Assembly: GCF_022605165.1 (NCBI RefSeq)
Contig: NC_063076.1
Coordinates: 1,488,001-1,552,000 of the forward strand
Source of the DNA: Purpureocillium takamizusanense
Lineage: Eukaryota > Ascomycota > Sordariomycetes > Hypocreales > Ophiocordycipitaceae
Reading direction: 5' to 3'
DNA: 64,000 nucleotides
In this document: positions 37,358 through 46,933 of the stretch, in pieces
Layout of the letters: every line of letters starts with the position of its first letter
Position numbering within the stretch: the first letter of the stretch is position 1
The notes under the pieces: generated by a model
What the model saw: the letters and a program-made list of their open reading frames with translations, nothing else
The model's database searches: none
What the model was told of the DNA's origin: nothing
Translations under genes and position numbers: made by a program

Positions 37358-37577
37358 AGGCGGGAAGGGGGTAGGAGAGAGAGGACAGATGGAGTCGTCT
37401 GAGGTGCAAGCGAGGGGCAGGAGCGAGCGGGTGGGTTTTGAATGATGGATGAACGAACACGGATAGGGAAACAGACACAAGCGGAAGCAGCAGCAGGACG
37501 TTCGTCACTTTCCCACTACCGCCGGGGGGGTCTCAGATGGGACCGGCAGGCCTCGTCGTCCGATCTGTGTGGGATTC

Positions 37578-37600
37578 GTGTGTGTGTGTGTGTGTGTGTG
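37578..37600. repeat. (GT)n microsatellite
   Basis: Eleven GT dinucleotides in a row, followed within 100 bases by an AC-rich stretch. Confidence 0.85.
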
Positions 37601-39050
37601 ATGGGTAGCCGAGCCCGGTGCTACGGCGACACAACAGGCCAGGCCAGGCACACACAGAGACACAACGACACGCACACGCACACACACAAACACGCACAGA
37701 GAGAATGAGATGCGTGCGACCCGACGACTGCCCGATATAGTCAGCACGAGGCGGGATCTCGTTTGCGCCGTCGCCTGGGGAGGCGGGGGAGCTCCGCGGT
37801 TGGCTGGACGGGAACCGAGAGGGAGGGAATGGGGACCAAAGAACGGGGATGTCTTCATGGGCGTGAACGCAACCGTGTTTCGCGATATGCATATAGTAGG
37901 TATACAGGCAGATCGTGGTGGTGCAAGTATTACTGCTGCTGCTACCACTACTAAGTTACTACTACTCCGTACTTGCTGCTCGTATTCGAAAGAGGGACCG
38001 CCGAGTTCGCCTGCATCCGGGGCCGCCGCAGCTGCTACTGCTGACGGGGAGCAAGACACGGTCGCCAAGTCCGTCAGTCATTGTCTACATCCATCCCAGT
38101 GTCTCACAGCAAAGGGGGGTGCTCAAACGGAGCGAGCAACGAAAACATGCCATGTACGCCCCGTCGTCAACGCCAACGCCAACGTTGCGGCGCGCGCAAA
38201 CATGTGGCACTGAGACACGGAGCGCGTTCGTCAAAGAGGGCTGCTCTCTCGACACAGAAAAGGACGTCGTGGTCGTTTGGGGGGTCAGCAGAGATGTGGT
38301 GCAGGGATGGAGGGGGGTGTGGACACGGGCCAACAAGGGAGGGAAACGACGAGAGCGCGCGCGATGACGACAGAACGGGGGCGGTTTGCATTCCTCAGCC
38401 CTAAAGCTTCCCTGCTAGTAGGTATACGAGGACCGAAGACGAAGTGAAAATAAAAATAAAAAAAAGGTTCGCAAAGTAAGAACCGGTGTTGCTAGTGGTT
38501 AGATAGGTAGGTAGTACTATACAAACTATCGCGACGGGGATCCATGCCGCCGGGCCACAACGCCAAGGCGAGCGAACGAACGAACCAAAGTCGCTTCGGC
38601 CGGCGTGCGTGCCGGCACCCGACCGAACCGAGCCGTAACTATCAAGGTAGTGCTTCGTACCCGCCAACGCGCCGCCGCCGCCGCCGCCGCCGCCGAACCG
38701 AGCTCTTGTGTGGGCCGCCTGGAAGAACTTGTTGTCGATGGGGCATGACGCTTGTTGATGATGGGGCAATGTACTAGTTACCATGACATGTATGTGGGCG
38801 AGCGGGCGAGGCAATCAATGTCAGTGTGCCTTGCCATCATCCTTGGAGCGAGCCGCCCCCGTTGTCCATTGTGTCTGACTGACTTGCTGGCTTTCCGATA
38901 AGGCACATGCCGCCCTCTTGGTAGTTACCGATTGAGCGGTAGTAGTACGGAGTAGTAAGAGTACAATGGCCATGCGAGTTAAATACCCCTGGGTGGCTGG
39001 GCCAGCCACGGCGTTTTGTTAGGCTCGCTCGCTACTTTGTTTGTTTTGTT

Positions 39051-39066
39051 CCCCCCCCCCCCCCCC
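39051..39066. repeat. Poly-C tract (16)
   Basis: Sixteen consecutive C residues after a T-rich stretch; a similar tract of 17 lies at 50785-50801. Confidence 0.85.
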
Positions 39067-39206
39067 TTCAAGGGGCAGGGCAGGGCAGGACAGGGCCTGC
39101 AGGGCAAGGCAGGCCCGAGAGATTGAATTTTTTTCTTCTTCTTGTATTCTTCCTCGGCCGGCCGGCTCGCGAGGGGAGGGTGCACGCGGACCATCTTTAA
39201 CCTTTC

Positions 39207-39331
39207 CCTTCTTCTTCTTCTTCTTCTTCTCCTCCTTGCGCGGTGGTAAGTGGTGGTGGTGAAGATGCGGGCCGTCCGTTTGCGGAAGGGCGATGATGAT
39301 GATGATGATGGAGACACACACACACACACAC
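39207..39331. repeat. Cluster of CTT, GAT and CA microsatellites
   Basis: CTT units at 39208-39230, GAT units at 39292-39310 and CA units at 39315-39331 lie within 125 bases. Confidence 0.8.
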
Positions 39332-39416
39332 CCACAAACCATGCATCACTCAGTGGAGCATCATCATGACGATGATGGTTTATGTTTCGCACGAACCACG
39401 GGCCTTTTTGTTGCCA

Positions 39417-39464
39417 TGCATTGCATTGCATTGCACTGCACTGCACTGCACTGCACTGCATTGC
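39417..39464. repeat. TTGCA/CTGCA pentamer repeat
   Basis: Nine or more pentamers switch from TTGCA to CTGCA and back. The core unit is the same as that of the array at 25656-25682. Confidence 0.85.
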
Positions 39465-39998
39465 AGAATTGCGTGCATAACATGGCCATGGCCGTTCATT
39501 GTTCTCGTTTGCCCCCCGTGCCAACTACGTTACGTTACTATGCCAAACCCCAATCAATCTCCCCCTCCTTGATAGTTACCACCAGCCCCGCCCCGTCACA
39601 CATCGGCAAGGGAGAGAGACGGGAGGGGAGGGAGGAAGGGAACAAAGTGGGCACACTAAGTTACAGAACCACCATGCGGCTAATCGTCGTCTTGTGGGAA
39701 TCTTGACGGTTGCCAGGGGCCACCTACCACCCAACGTCACTACGTACTTCAGCCATCACTTGACTGCTGATGATTACTTCGCACGTCCTCCTGTAACGGG
39801 ACTGGAATGCCATCTTCTTCTCCATGCCACCTGTTCACCCGCCACTCCCCGTGGAAACCAAGCCAGAGACATCTTCACCACGTGTGTCCCGCCCAGCCAA
39901 AGCCGCTTGTGCTCGCGCGCCCCCTGCCATGCATGGCTTGGGCGGCCAGAACGCGGCCCATCAATTCAATCCAATCCCAATCCCAATCCCAATCCACA

Positions 39999-42900
39999 TC
40001 ATTCAATCAAGCCATCGGTTCGTGAGGCCGCGAGATTCCATACCTCGATCCCGACGCCCCCCAGCACCACGCGCCGTGGTCGTTGCCAATCACCCCCTCC
40101 GCTGTCCCGGGACGCGGGCGCGGGCGCGGGCGCAGACACGCACGCCACGTCTCCCGGATCCGCGACGCCGCTGAATGCGGAGCACACGAGCTCGACCCGC
40201 GGCGAGGAGAGTGACGAGGAGGAGGAGGAGGAGGAGGGATCCGCGGCGGCGGCGGCGGCGGCGACGATCCTCCATGCCCGGACGCGCTGATCGTTGCTCA
40301 CGCTCACGACTGTGATGCCGTCTTCGTCGTCGTCGTCGTCCCCGTCTCCTGCCGCCGTGAGAGCAACAACACCATTGATGGCCGCCGCGTGCGCGCGCCG
40401 CACGATCCCCCGTTCCGCCAACGTGAACCCGCCGCCGCCCTTCCTCATCACCGTGGCGACGCCGAGCGCGTTGTCGTCCCCGCCCGTCACGACGCAAAAC
40501 CCATCGTCTCCTCCGCGCCCCCTCGCCATGTCCAGGCTCTTGATGCTGCTCTGATGCACCCGCGCCGCCTCCATGAGCACCCACGTCCTCGTGATGTTTC
40601 CCTGCGCGTTGATCAAATCCTCCCTCCACAGGGCGAGGTGCCCGTCCGTCGACGCCGTCATGATCCAGCCGTTGCCCCCGCAAACGCCAAGATGCCGTAC
40701 CTGGGTGAGACAGGCCCCCGTGTAGAACCCCTGCGCGTAGGGCTCGAACCTGCCGCCCCCTGGCCCGTAGCGGTATGTCTTGACTGCCGAATTGGAAAAG
40801 GCCAGTGTCACCAGCAGCACCGGCATGCCGGCGGTGTCGTCGCCGCCGCCCCCAGAATCCCATCTGCAAACGTCAAAGTCCATGATGCGCAGGTCCCCCG
40901 ACGGGCTCTTGTCTGCAAACACCCCCTCGCACATAACGGCCAGCCCGCGGTACGCAGAATCCAAGACACGTATCTTCCACACAAAGAACTCTTCGTTTCC
41001 GGCGCTGCTGAACAGGTACTCGTCGTCCAGAAACTGCAGCCTCTGTATCCCCGTCACGTGCGATTTGATGGACGCCAGGCAGCGCATCTCCGTCTGGCCG
41101 GGCTTGGTTGTTTCGCGGTACTCCCAGATGCGAATCGACGTGTCCTCTGCGCCGGAGGCAAGATACCGTCCGCGAGAGCTCAGCGCCCGTATCTCGCGCC
41201 CGTGAGTCCCGTTCCGAAGCGTACAATGCGGCGTCCGTGCCTGTGAATACACCGACAGCTTCGAGGTCCTCGTAAAGGCAAAGTGGTAACGCCCGGGGTC
41301 CGACGCGCTGCTCCAGAGTCGAAACGTGCGATGTGCGCCTCCGCAGTCAACCATCGCGATCTCTTCCCTCCGTGTCTCGTTCCAAATGACAAAGTCTTTG
41401 CTGCGGAAGCCGTACAGCACCAGCTCCGGATCCACGGCATCGTGGGTGAACCAAGCGCCCTCTATCATGGGCCCAAATGGCGGCGCTGTCTCGTGCAAAA
41501 GGTGAAGCTGTGGTGATTGACCATCCTGCTCGAGTTCGTAGATGCGATACTTGCCGTCGCGGCTCGTCGCCAGAAAGTACTTGGACGCGGTCGGCAGGTC
41601 GGTCCGGGGGGGGAGTGCGACGATGGAGGTTATTGCATCGCGGCTTCGCGTGGCGACATCGCAGACTGGGCGCCAGGCATCCCCTTGCTTCCGAAGAAGC
41701 GAGATCCAACCATGGCGAGACCCCATGATGAGAAGCTCGCCCAGCTTTGCCGCAGATGTGGCCACAAATCGGCTGTCCAGGCCCTTTGTTCGGCAGTAAC
41801 TCGCGCTTCCGCCATCGGAGTCGATGGTGATGTAGCACGACTCTGAGCTACCGTGCAGATGTACGAGAATCTGCACAGGTGAGCCGCTGGCCGTTGAGAA
41901 TGCCCCTTTTGAGAGTACACTGGCCTCGATGATTCTGCCGGGAACTTGGGCCACGCGAGTAATCGTATCCGCCCCCCGGACGTAGAAGATTTTGCCATCG
42001 GTCGTTCCAAGGACAGCGGCCCCGTCATGGACCGCACGGAAGACATATGTGAGTCTCAATTCGGCAGTCATCTCATCGCTCGTCTTGATTTCTCGCCAAG
42101 TGATGCCAGTGCTCAAAGCCCCGACAAAGAGGCGTCCCAGATTTGTGATGGCGAGTACCTGGTCCTCTGTGATAAAGTCATAGCGGCTGATCATCTCGCG
42201 ACCAGCGGCAAGGCCTGGTCGTGTCGAGTCGAGGACATCCCGCATGTCCGCTGTGATGACCCCACGGGGTAAGTTTTGCGCGGTCGGCTGTTCTGAAGAC
42301 GGCTCTGTGATCAAGCCGATCTTGCCGTCTCCGCCCCCCGTAGCGATGAGCGTCGCCTCGTCGCGACACAGGACAGCACCCGCCCATATGTGCTTGCCGT
42401 TGTGCAGCGAGTACGTCTGTTTGTGGACCAACTCTCCCAACGGCTTCTTCCCTCGACCGGCCGCAGAGTGTAGCTCAAGTTGCCATCTCTGAGCCGTCGC
42501 GTCTTCTCCAAACGAGTACACGGGCACTGCAGAGTCCAACGTGTCGCAGGTGCCTGGCAGTCCAAACTTGACGCCCCAGATACGCGAGACGTGACCCATG
42601 GCCGTCGCGACAGGCCGCGCCCCGTCCTCCTCGCCTGTGGCCTGAGCATCGTACTCCGGCGTCGGCCTGAAACCCGTCTCGGGTGCCTCGCTTGGCCTGA
42701 TTTCCGACAGGGTCGACGGCCGCTCCGTGGCAATGTCCCATATGCGAATGGTCCTGTCGTCGCTGCAGCTCGCCAGCAGCCGCACCGACTCCCCGCCAGG
42801 CCCTGCCATCTCGGGAGATATGTCCACGCCGTATATCGACCCCTCGTGGCCCGTCAGGGTGCACAGCATCTCGTGCCTCCCACGGCCCATCTCATCGTCG

Positions 42901-43472
42901 GCGGCGAAGTGATACTTCCAGACCACGACATCGCCGAACACGGTGCCGGCCGCGACGAGCAGCGTGTCCGACGACAGCCACGCGAGCCGGCCGTTGTAGA
43001 GCATCGGTCGCGACGGAGACGTCAAGGCGCCAAACACGATGGTCCCCGAAGCGTCTACCCGGCAAGGCACTACCTCGTTGTGCGCCGTGATGACGACGGC
43101 GAGAGACGAGTCCCATGGTGAGACGGCGGCATCGTAGATCCAGTCCGGGGCGGTCCCTCTGGCTACGACATCGACGGCCCGGACCTGCGTGTCCAGCGCG
43201 GAGACGTCTAGCATCGCGATGTCTGACGAGCCCCATACGATGGCCCGTGGAGACTCGCCATCGTGCGGCTCTTGCACGCGGATGCCGTGCAGGGGCTGGT
43301 CGTAAAAAATGTCCTCGCTCCGGCAGAGCGAATGCTGCTCGGTTGCCGGTTCCACGGCATACACGGCCAGTCGCGTGTCCTCCCCGGCCAGGAGATAGAC
43401 GTTCCCTAAGCGAGACGTGTAGAAATCTAGAGCCGTGATGGGGAGCTGGGACAACTCCCGCCTGAGCTTCAT
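39999..43472 (-). CDS. WD40 protein of the WDR6/Trm734 (Rtt10) type
   Basis: An uninterrupted frame of 1157 residues. The start MKLRRELSQLPITALDFYTS followed by YLLAGEDTRLAVY matches the beginning of fungal WDR6 proteins. Clear WD repeats include LLASCSDDRTIRIWD near residue 245, LASGAEDTSIRIWEY near residue 775 and a GGDDNALG blade near residue 975; others are degenerate, as usual in this family. In yeast the homologue partners Trm7 in 2'-O-methylation of the tRNA wobble position and affects endosomal recycling; the same role here is inference. Low-complexity Asp and Ser/Ala runs lie near the C-terminus. A small upstream exon (43555-43538) could be joined in frame through a 53-nt intron with good signals, adding ten residues; I prefer the ATG at 43472 because homologues begin there. 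Confidence 0.85.
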   Translation of the reverse strand: MKLRRELSQLPITALDFYTSRLGNVYLLAGEDTRLAVYAVEPATEQHSLCRSEDIFYDQPLHGIRVQEPHDGESPRAIVWGSSDIAMLDVSALDTQVRAVDVVARGTAPDWIYDAAVSPWDSSLAVVITAHNEVVPCRVDASGTIVFGALTSPSRPMLYNGRLAWLSSDTLLVAAGTVFGDVVVWKYHFAADDEMGRGRHEMLCTLTGHEGSIYGVDISPEMAGPGGESVRLLASCSDDRTIRIWDIATERPSTLSEIRPSEAPETGFRPTPEYDAQATGEEDGARPVATAMGHVSRIWGVKFGLPGTCDTLDSAVPVYSFGEDATAQRWQLELHSAAGRGKKPLGELVHKQTYSLHNGKHIWAGAVLCRDEATLIATGGGDGKIGLITEPSSEQPTAQNLPRGVITADMRDVLDSTRPGLAAGREMISRYDFITEDQVLAITNLGRLFVGALSTGITWREIKTSDEMTAELRLTYVFRAVHDGAAVLGTTDGKIFYVRGADTITRVAQVPGRIIEASVLSKGAFSTASGSPVQILVHLHGSSESCYITIDSDGGSASYCRTKGLDSRFVATSAAKLGELLIMGSRHGWISLLRKQGDAWRPVCDVATRSRDAITSIVALPPRTDLPTASKYFLATSRDGKYRIYELEQDGQSPQLHLLHETAPPFGPMIEGAWFTHDAVDPELVLYGFRSKDFVIWNETRREEIAMVDCGGAHRTFRLWSSASDPGRYHFAFTRTSKLSVYSQARTPHCTLRNGTHGREIRALSSRGRYLASGAEDTSIRIWEYRETTKPGQTEMRCLASIKSHVTGIQRLQFLDDEYLFSSAGNEEFFVWKIRVLDSAYRGLAVMCEGVFADKSPSGDLRIMDFDVCRWDSGGGGDDTAGMPVLLVTLAFSNSAVKTYRYGPGGGRFEPYAQGFYTGACLTQVRHLGVCGGNGWIMTASTDGHLALWREDLINAQGNITRTWVLMEAARVHQSSIKSLDMARGRGGDDGFCVVTGGDDNALGVATVMRKGGGGFTLAERGIVRRAHAAAINGVVALTAAGDGDDDDDEDGITVVSVSNDQRVRAWRIVAAAAAAADPSSSSSSSSLSSPRVELVCSAFSGVADPGDVACVSAPAPAPASRDSGGGDWQRPRRVVLGGVGIEVWNLAASRTDGLIE

Positions 43473-44133
43473 GAGCTTCTCACCCTAAATCGCCCTCCCG
43501 TTAGCTCGAGGTCAACACTACAGGGCTGCTCACTTACGCGATGCATCTTGCCCATGGCTGTTCCAGTCCCAAGTCGGAATGCCTATCGGCGGTAAGAGGC
43601 CGTCGATGTGGCCGCCATGAAAGTGAATAGCCCTGAAGCTGATTGGCAGCGTGAGTGCGAGTGTGTGATGTCGTGTGCAGGGTGACCCACGATCCAAGGC
43701 GGCCAAATTTTTCGTGGGTCTCCGACACCCAGGCGCCATCCTCTACGCCAGACCACCACCAGCAGCCTACATTTTACGTTCGGTATCTCTAGGTATCACT
43801 TTACTGCCAACGTTCCGCACCAAGTCGGACATTCACATCAACACGCAAAGTATTTGAGATCGAAAACTTGGTTCGTTGACTCGTATCATGCATCTGAAGA
43901 TGCTTTATGTACATATTTGATCATAACCTGCTGTCTGGAAGCCAGCATGTCACTGTGGTGACAATGGACCCCGGATGCCATATCCGCCGAGTAATAATGT
44001 CAACGCCAGTGATGCAAAATCGTTATGAGCCAAGCGTTGCTGCCTTTCCCCTTCCTCTAGAGCTTCCTGCCGAGGAAGCAGTCAAAAAACAATAAAAACC
44101 GCTCACAAGTGCCCGTCAGCGTCGCTCGGCCTT
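43473..44133. other. Intergenic region between WDR6-like and SUR7-like genes
   Basis: This stretch holds the WDR6-like promoter and the SUR7-like 3' end. An intron-like segment at 43485-43537 on the minus strand may belong to the WDR6-like leader. No other gene is visible. Confidence 0.55.
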
Positions 44134-45129
44134 CTACGCTCGGTGCGAGTACGGCTCATACGCCAGGTCCGAGCGGCCGTTGCCGCCAGGGTAGCGCGGG
44201 GGCTGCGACGAGTAGTTGTGGCCGAACTGCTGGCCCTGCTGGTTGGGGTTGTAGAAGCCGCCGCTCATCTCGTGGTCGCTCGTCAGGGGCGCGTAGCCGC
44301 GGGTGGGGAGCAGCTTCTCGCCGTCGTCGTGCTTGCTGCCGCGCTTGGCGCTGCGGCTGCGGTGCTCGGGCTTGCAGCAGCAAATGGTGAAGAGCCAGAA
44401 GAAGGCGGCGCCGATGGCAAAGGCGGTGGCGATCCAGACGGCGGCGAGGAAGCGGGTGCCGACGGTGCCCTTGACGCCGTAGAATTTGGCGGTGCTCTCG
44501 ACGGTGCCCACGACAATGGTGGCCATGGCGGTGGCGAGGCCGGCGGCGGCTCCGACAAGCACGGCCGTGATGGAGGCAACGAGCCACGTCAGGCAGGAAA
44601 CGACGCGGGAGCAGTTGGAGAAGATGCCGACGAAGAGCTCGATGCCAAGAGCGACGAGGGCGATGATGAAGGTAACCTCGGTCCACTTGGTGACGGTGCG
44701 GAACGCCTTGAGGGCATCCTTGACCTCGGTGGGCAAGTTGATCTTGACGCCGGCGGTAGAGCCGAATTCCTCGATCCAGGTCGTGTTCAGCTCATGCGAG
44801 GCCCAGTCGAAGCGGCCCTTGATGCAATTGCGCTTGCCATCCTTGTCTTTGCTGCAGTAGCCCCAGAGGGAGACCTCGTAGACCTGATCAAGGCCAAGGT
44901 TACCGGCCGTGATGTTGCTGGTCTGTGCGTTGTTGGCGCGGCTGCCTAGCTTGTTGGCGATGTTGTCGAAGTTGGCGGGGTTTATGGAGAGGTCGGAGAC
45001 GTCGACGGAGAAGACGAAGAGGTTGTTGTTGTGGACGACGCCCGATAGCGTGGCGACGAGGAGGGAGATGATGGCGCCGATGGTGAGGATGAGGGGGAGG
45101 GCGACGCAGAAGAAGCGACCGACTCCCAT
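44134..45129 (-). CDS. SUR7/PalI family plasma membrane protein
   Basis: A single exon of 331 residues. One membrane helix lies at residues 6-30 (FFCVALPLILTIGAIISLLV), followed by an extracytoplasmic loop with the SUR7-type signature SLWGYC...NC (SLWGYCSKDKDGKRNC). Three more helices follow (FIIALVALGIELFVGIF, a Gly/Ala-rich helix, and AVWIATAFAIGAAFFWLF). The cytoplasmic tail is polar, with Cys-Cys-Cys just inside the membrane and Gln/Gly/Tyr-rich sequence to the end. Yeast relatives mark eisosome membrane domains and help with cell wall and stress responses; PalI relatives serve in pH sensing. The architecture does not decide between these. I start at the ATG at 45129 because the helix follows directly; an in-frame codon upstream at 45189 would add 20 residues without family support. 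Confidence 0.85.
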   Translation of the reverse strand: MGVGRFFCVALPLILTIGAIISLLVATLSGVVHNNNLFVFSVDVSDLSINPANFDNIANKLGSRANNAQTSNITAGNLGLDQVYEVSLWGYCSKDKDGKRNCIKGRFDWASHELNTTWIEEFGSTAGVKINLPTEVKDALKAFRTVTKWTEVTFIIALVALGIELFVGIFSNCSRVVSCLTWLVASITAVLVGAAAGLATAMATIVVGTVESTAKFYGVKGTVGTRFLAAVWIATAFAIGAAFFWLFTICCCKPEHRSRSAKRGSKHDDGEKLLPTRGYAPLTSDHEMSGGFYNPNQQGQQFGHNYSSQPPRYPGGNGRSDLAYEPYSHRA

Positions 45130-46894
45130 GGTTGCGGCTGCGACGGCGGTCGGTTCGTCGAGGGACAACGAGGATAGAAGGGATATCAACCGCCTGTTGG
45201 TGGTGGTTGGGTCCGGGTCTGAGAGGCCGGTTTGTCGGCGACGGCGACGGCGACGAGGACAGGTGGAGGAGAGAGAGCGACCGAATGAGAGTCAGACGTC
45301 AAAACCACGAAATGTACGTAACGCAGGTGACGGGAGTACGATAGTAGAAAATGCAAAAGATGGACTTGTCTGGGCGCCGCGTTGTTTTTATGCGGCGTGA
45401 GACGCCAGAGGCGGAGCTGGGCTACGTTGGGAGGGAGCTGATCAATTGTGGACGAGGGCGCCGTGTTTGACGTCGAGTGGGTGGCGCAGTCTATGAGGTT
45501 GGGCGCAGCTTCAGGGGACCACTTCCCCCACCGGCCATTGGCTGGGTGTGCCTCTGGGGGGATGGAAAGCCTTCGTCATCCTCCGGGGCTGCTCCTGCTG
45601 CTGCTTGCTTCGCCTCCCGGCTGGCTGCTCCGGCCGTTGCTGGGCGGCACATCAGTGTTTCTCTGCGCGGGCCGCTCCTACCTCGTACTACGGGCATTTA
45701 CGGTACTGCTAACCCAAGGTACTAAAGGTACCTCCTCCTACATGTAGCTGCTGAGCTGGCCGGGCCTGTGCGGCGCTGCGGCGCTGTCAGGGTACCTCCA
45801 GTTAGCCCTGGCGTCAGGCGTCGTTCGAAGGGCTGAGTGCGACATTGAGCGCGCATTTCCTCGCATTCGATAGTAGTACGTAAGATGATGCTGATATCTG
45901 CCCTACCTGAGGTGGGTAACATGATGAGACAGACTGACCGACCCCGTTGCCCTTCCCGTCCGTCAGCCTGGCGTGCTTCCCTTTTGGGGCAAAAACACGC
46001 GCGAGCTAGCACCTACGCACGTCAGTCATGACTTTGCAGACGATAGGTGGTACGGAACGAATCTTTTCCTGCACGTCGGCACCAGACACATGGAGCCGCC
46101 ATCCCCGATTGATTGAAGCCTACGCACATTTGCGACCATGTTGACGTTTTTTGCTCTGCCACGGCAACCGACATGGAGGCGAACCAAAGACAAAAAAAAA
46201 AACAAAAGCGTTCTCCCCACCGCTCATCATCCTCCCATCGTCCATCCCACACTCCTTGCCCCGGGCCCCCCCGTTTGTGCATGATGCATGATGACAAAGA
46301 TGATCCAACCTTGCGCGCAACCCCGCCAAGACCGCTGCTGAACCCACCGCTGACGACGCCTCGAAAGGGATGCGCCGCAACGGCTGGCGGGCTGGCTGGC
46401 TGGTTGGGCACAGGAGACATCAGAATCAGCCCCCCCGATCTGCAAAACACGAAAAGGAAGGAGAGCCCTGTTTCGCCGCACCAACGAAACGGATACAGTA
46501 CGTAGTACAGTAAGTTACATACCGCCACCAGTTGGTTGTGTGTTGTCCCGCCTCACCGAGTCGTTGCCACTGCGACGATGCATGCAGCCCTCCGCGCATC
46601 GACGTAGTAATGTGTCCGCGACACCGGCCCTGCCTCTCCCAGTCGGCGCCAGAATCAATACAGTAATACTGAGCGATACTGAGCAAGTATATCTTTGAGT
46701 GTGTGCCACGAGTAGTAGACAAACGAAAGCTCCTCCTCCCCCACCGCACCGCGAGAGCCCACGAGGTTTCAATCCAAAGCCTCGCGGCCCTCCCGCCGCA
46801 CAGCCTCCGCTAGTTTGGCTCCCGCTGGGCTGGGCGGGGAGGGGGGCTCACTATATTTAGCAGCACTCATCGCCACCCTTTGGTTCCTTTGGAG

Positions 46895-46933
46895 TGGATG
46901 GATGGATGGATGGATGGATGGATGGATGGATGG
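46895..46933. repeat. (TGGA)n microsatellite
   Basis: Nearly ten perfect tetramer units in intergenic DNA. Confidence 0.9.

Larger units (their letters stand above)
37139..39998. other. Intergenic region dense in simple repeats
   Basis: No gene can be supported. The stretch has AAG, GT, CGC, poly-C, CTT, GAT, CA and GCACT repeats in close succession. Long frames through these repeats (Pro/Thr/His-rich) are shadows. Confidence 0.6.

Noticed and set aside
40389..41246. 285-codon plus-strand frame opposite the WDR6-like gene
   Set aside because: It is antisense to strongly conserved WD40 coding sequence and is a typical shadow frame.
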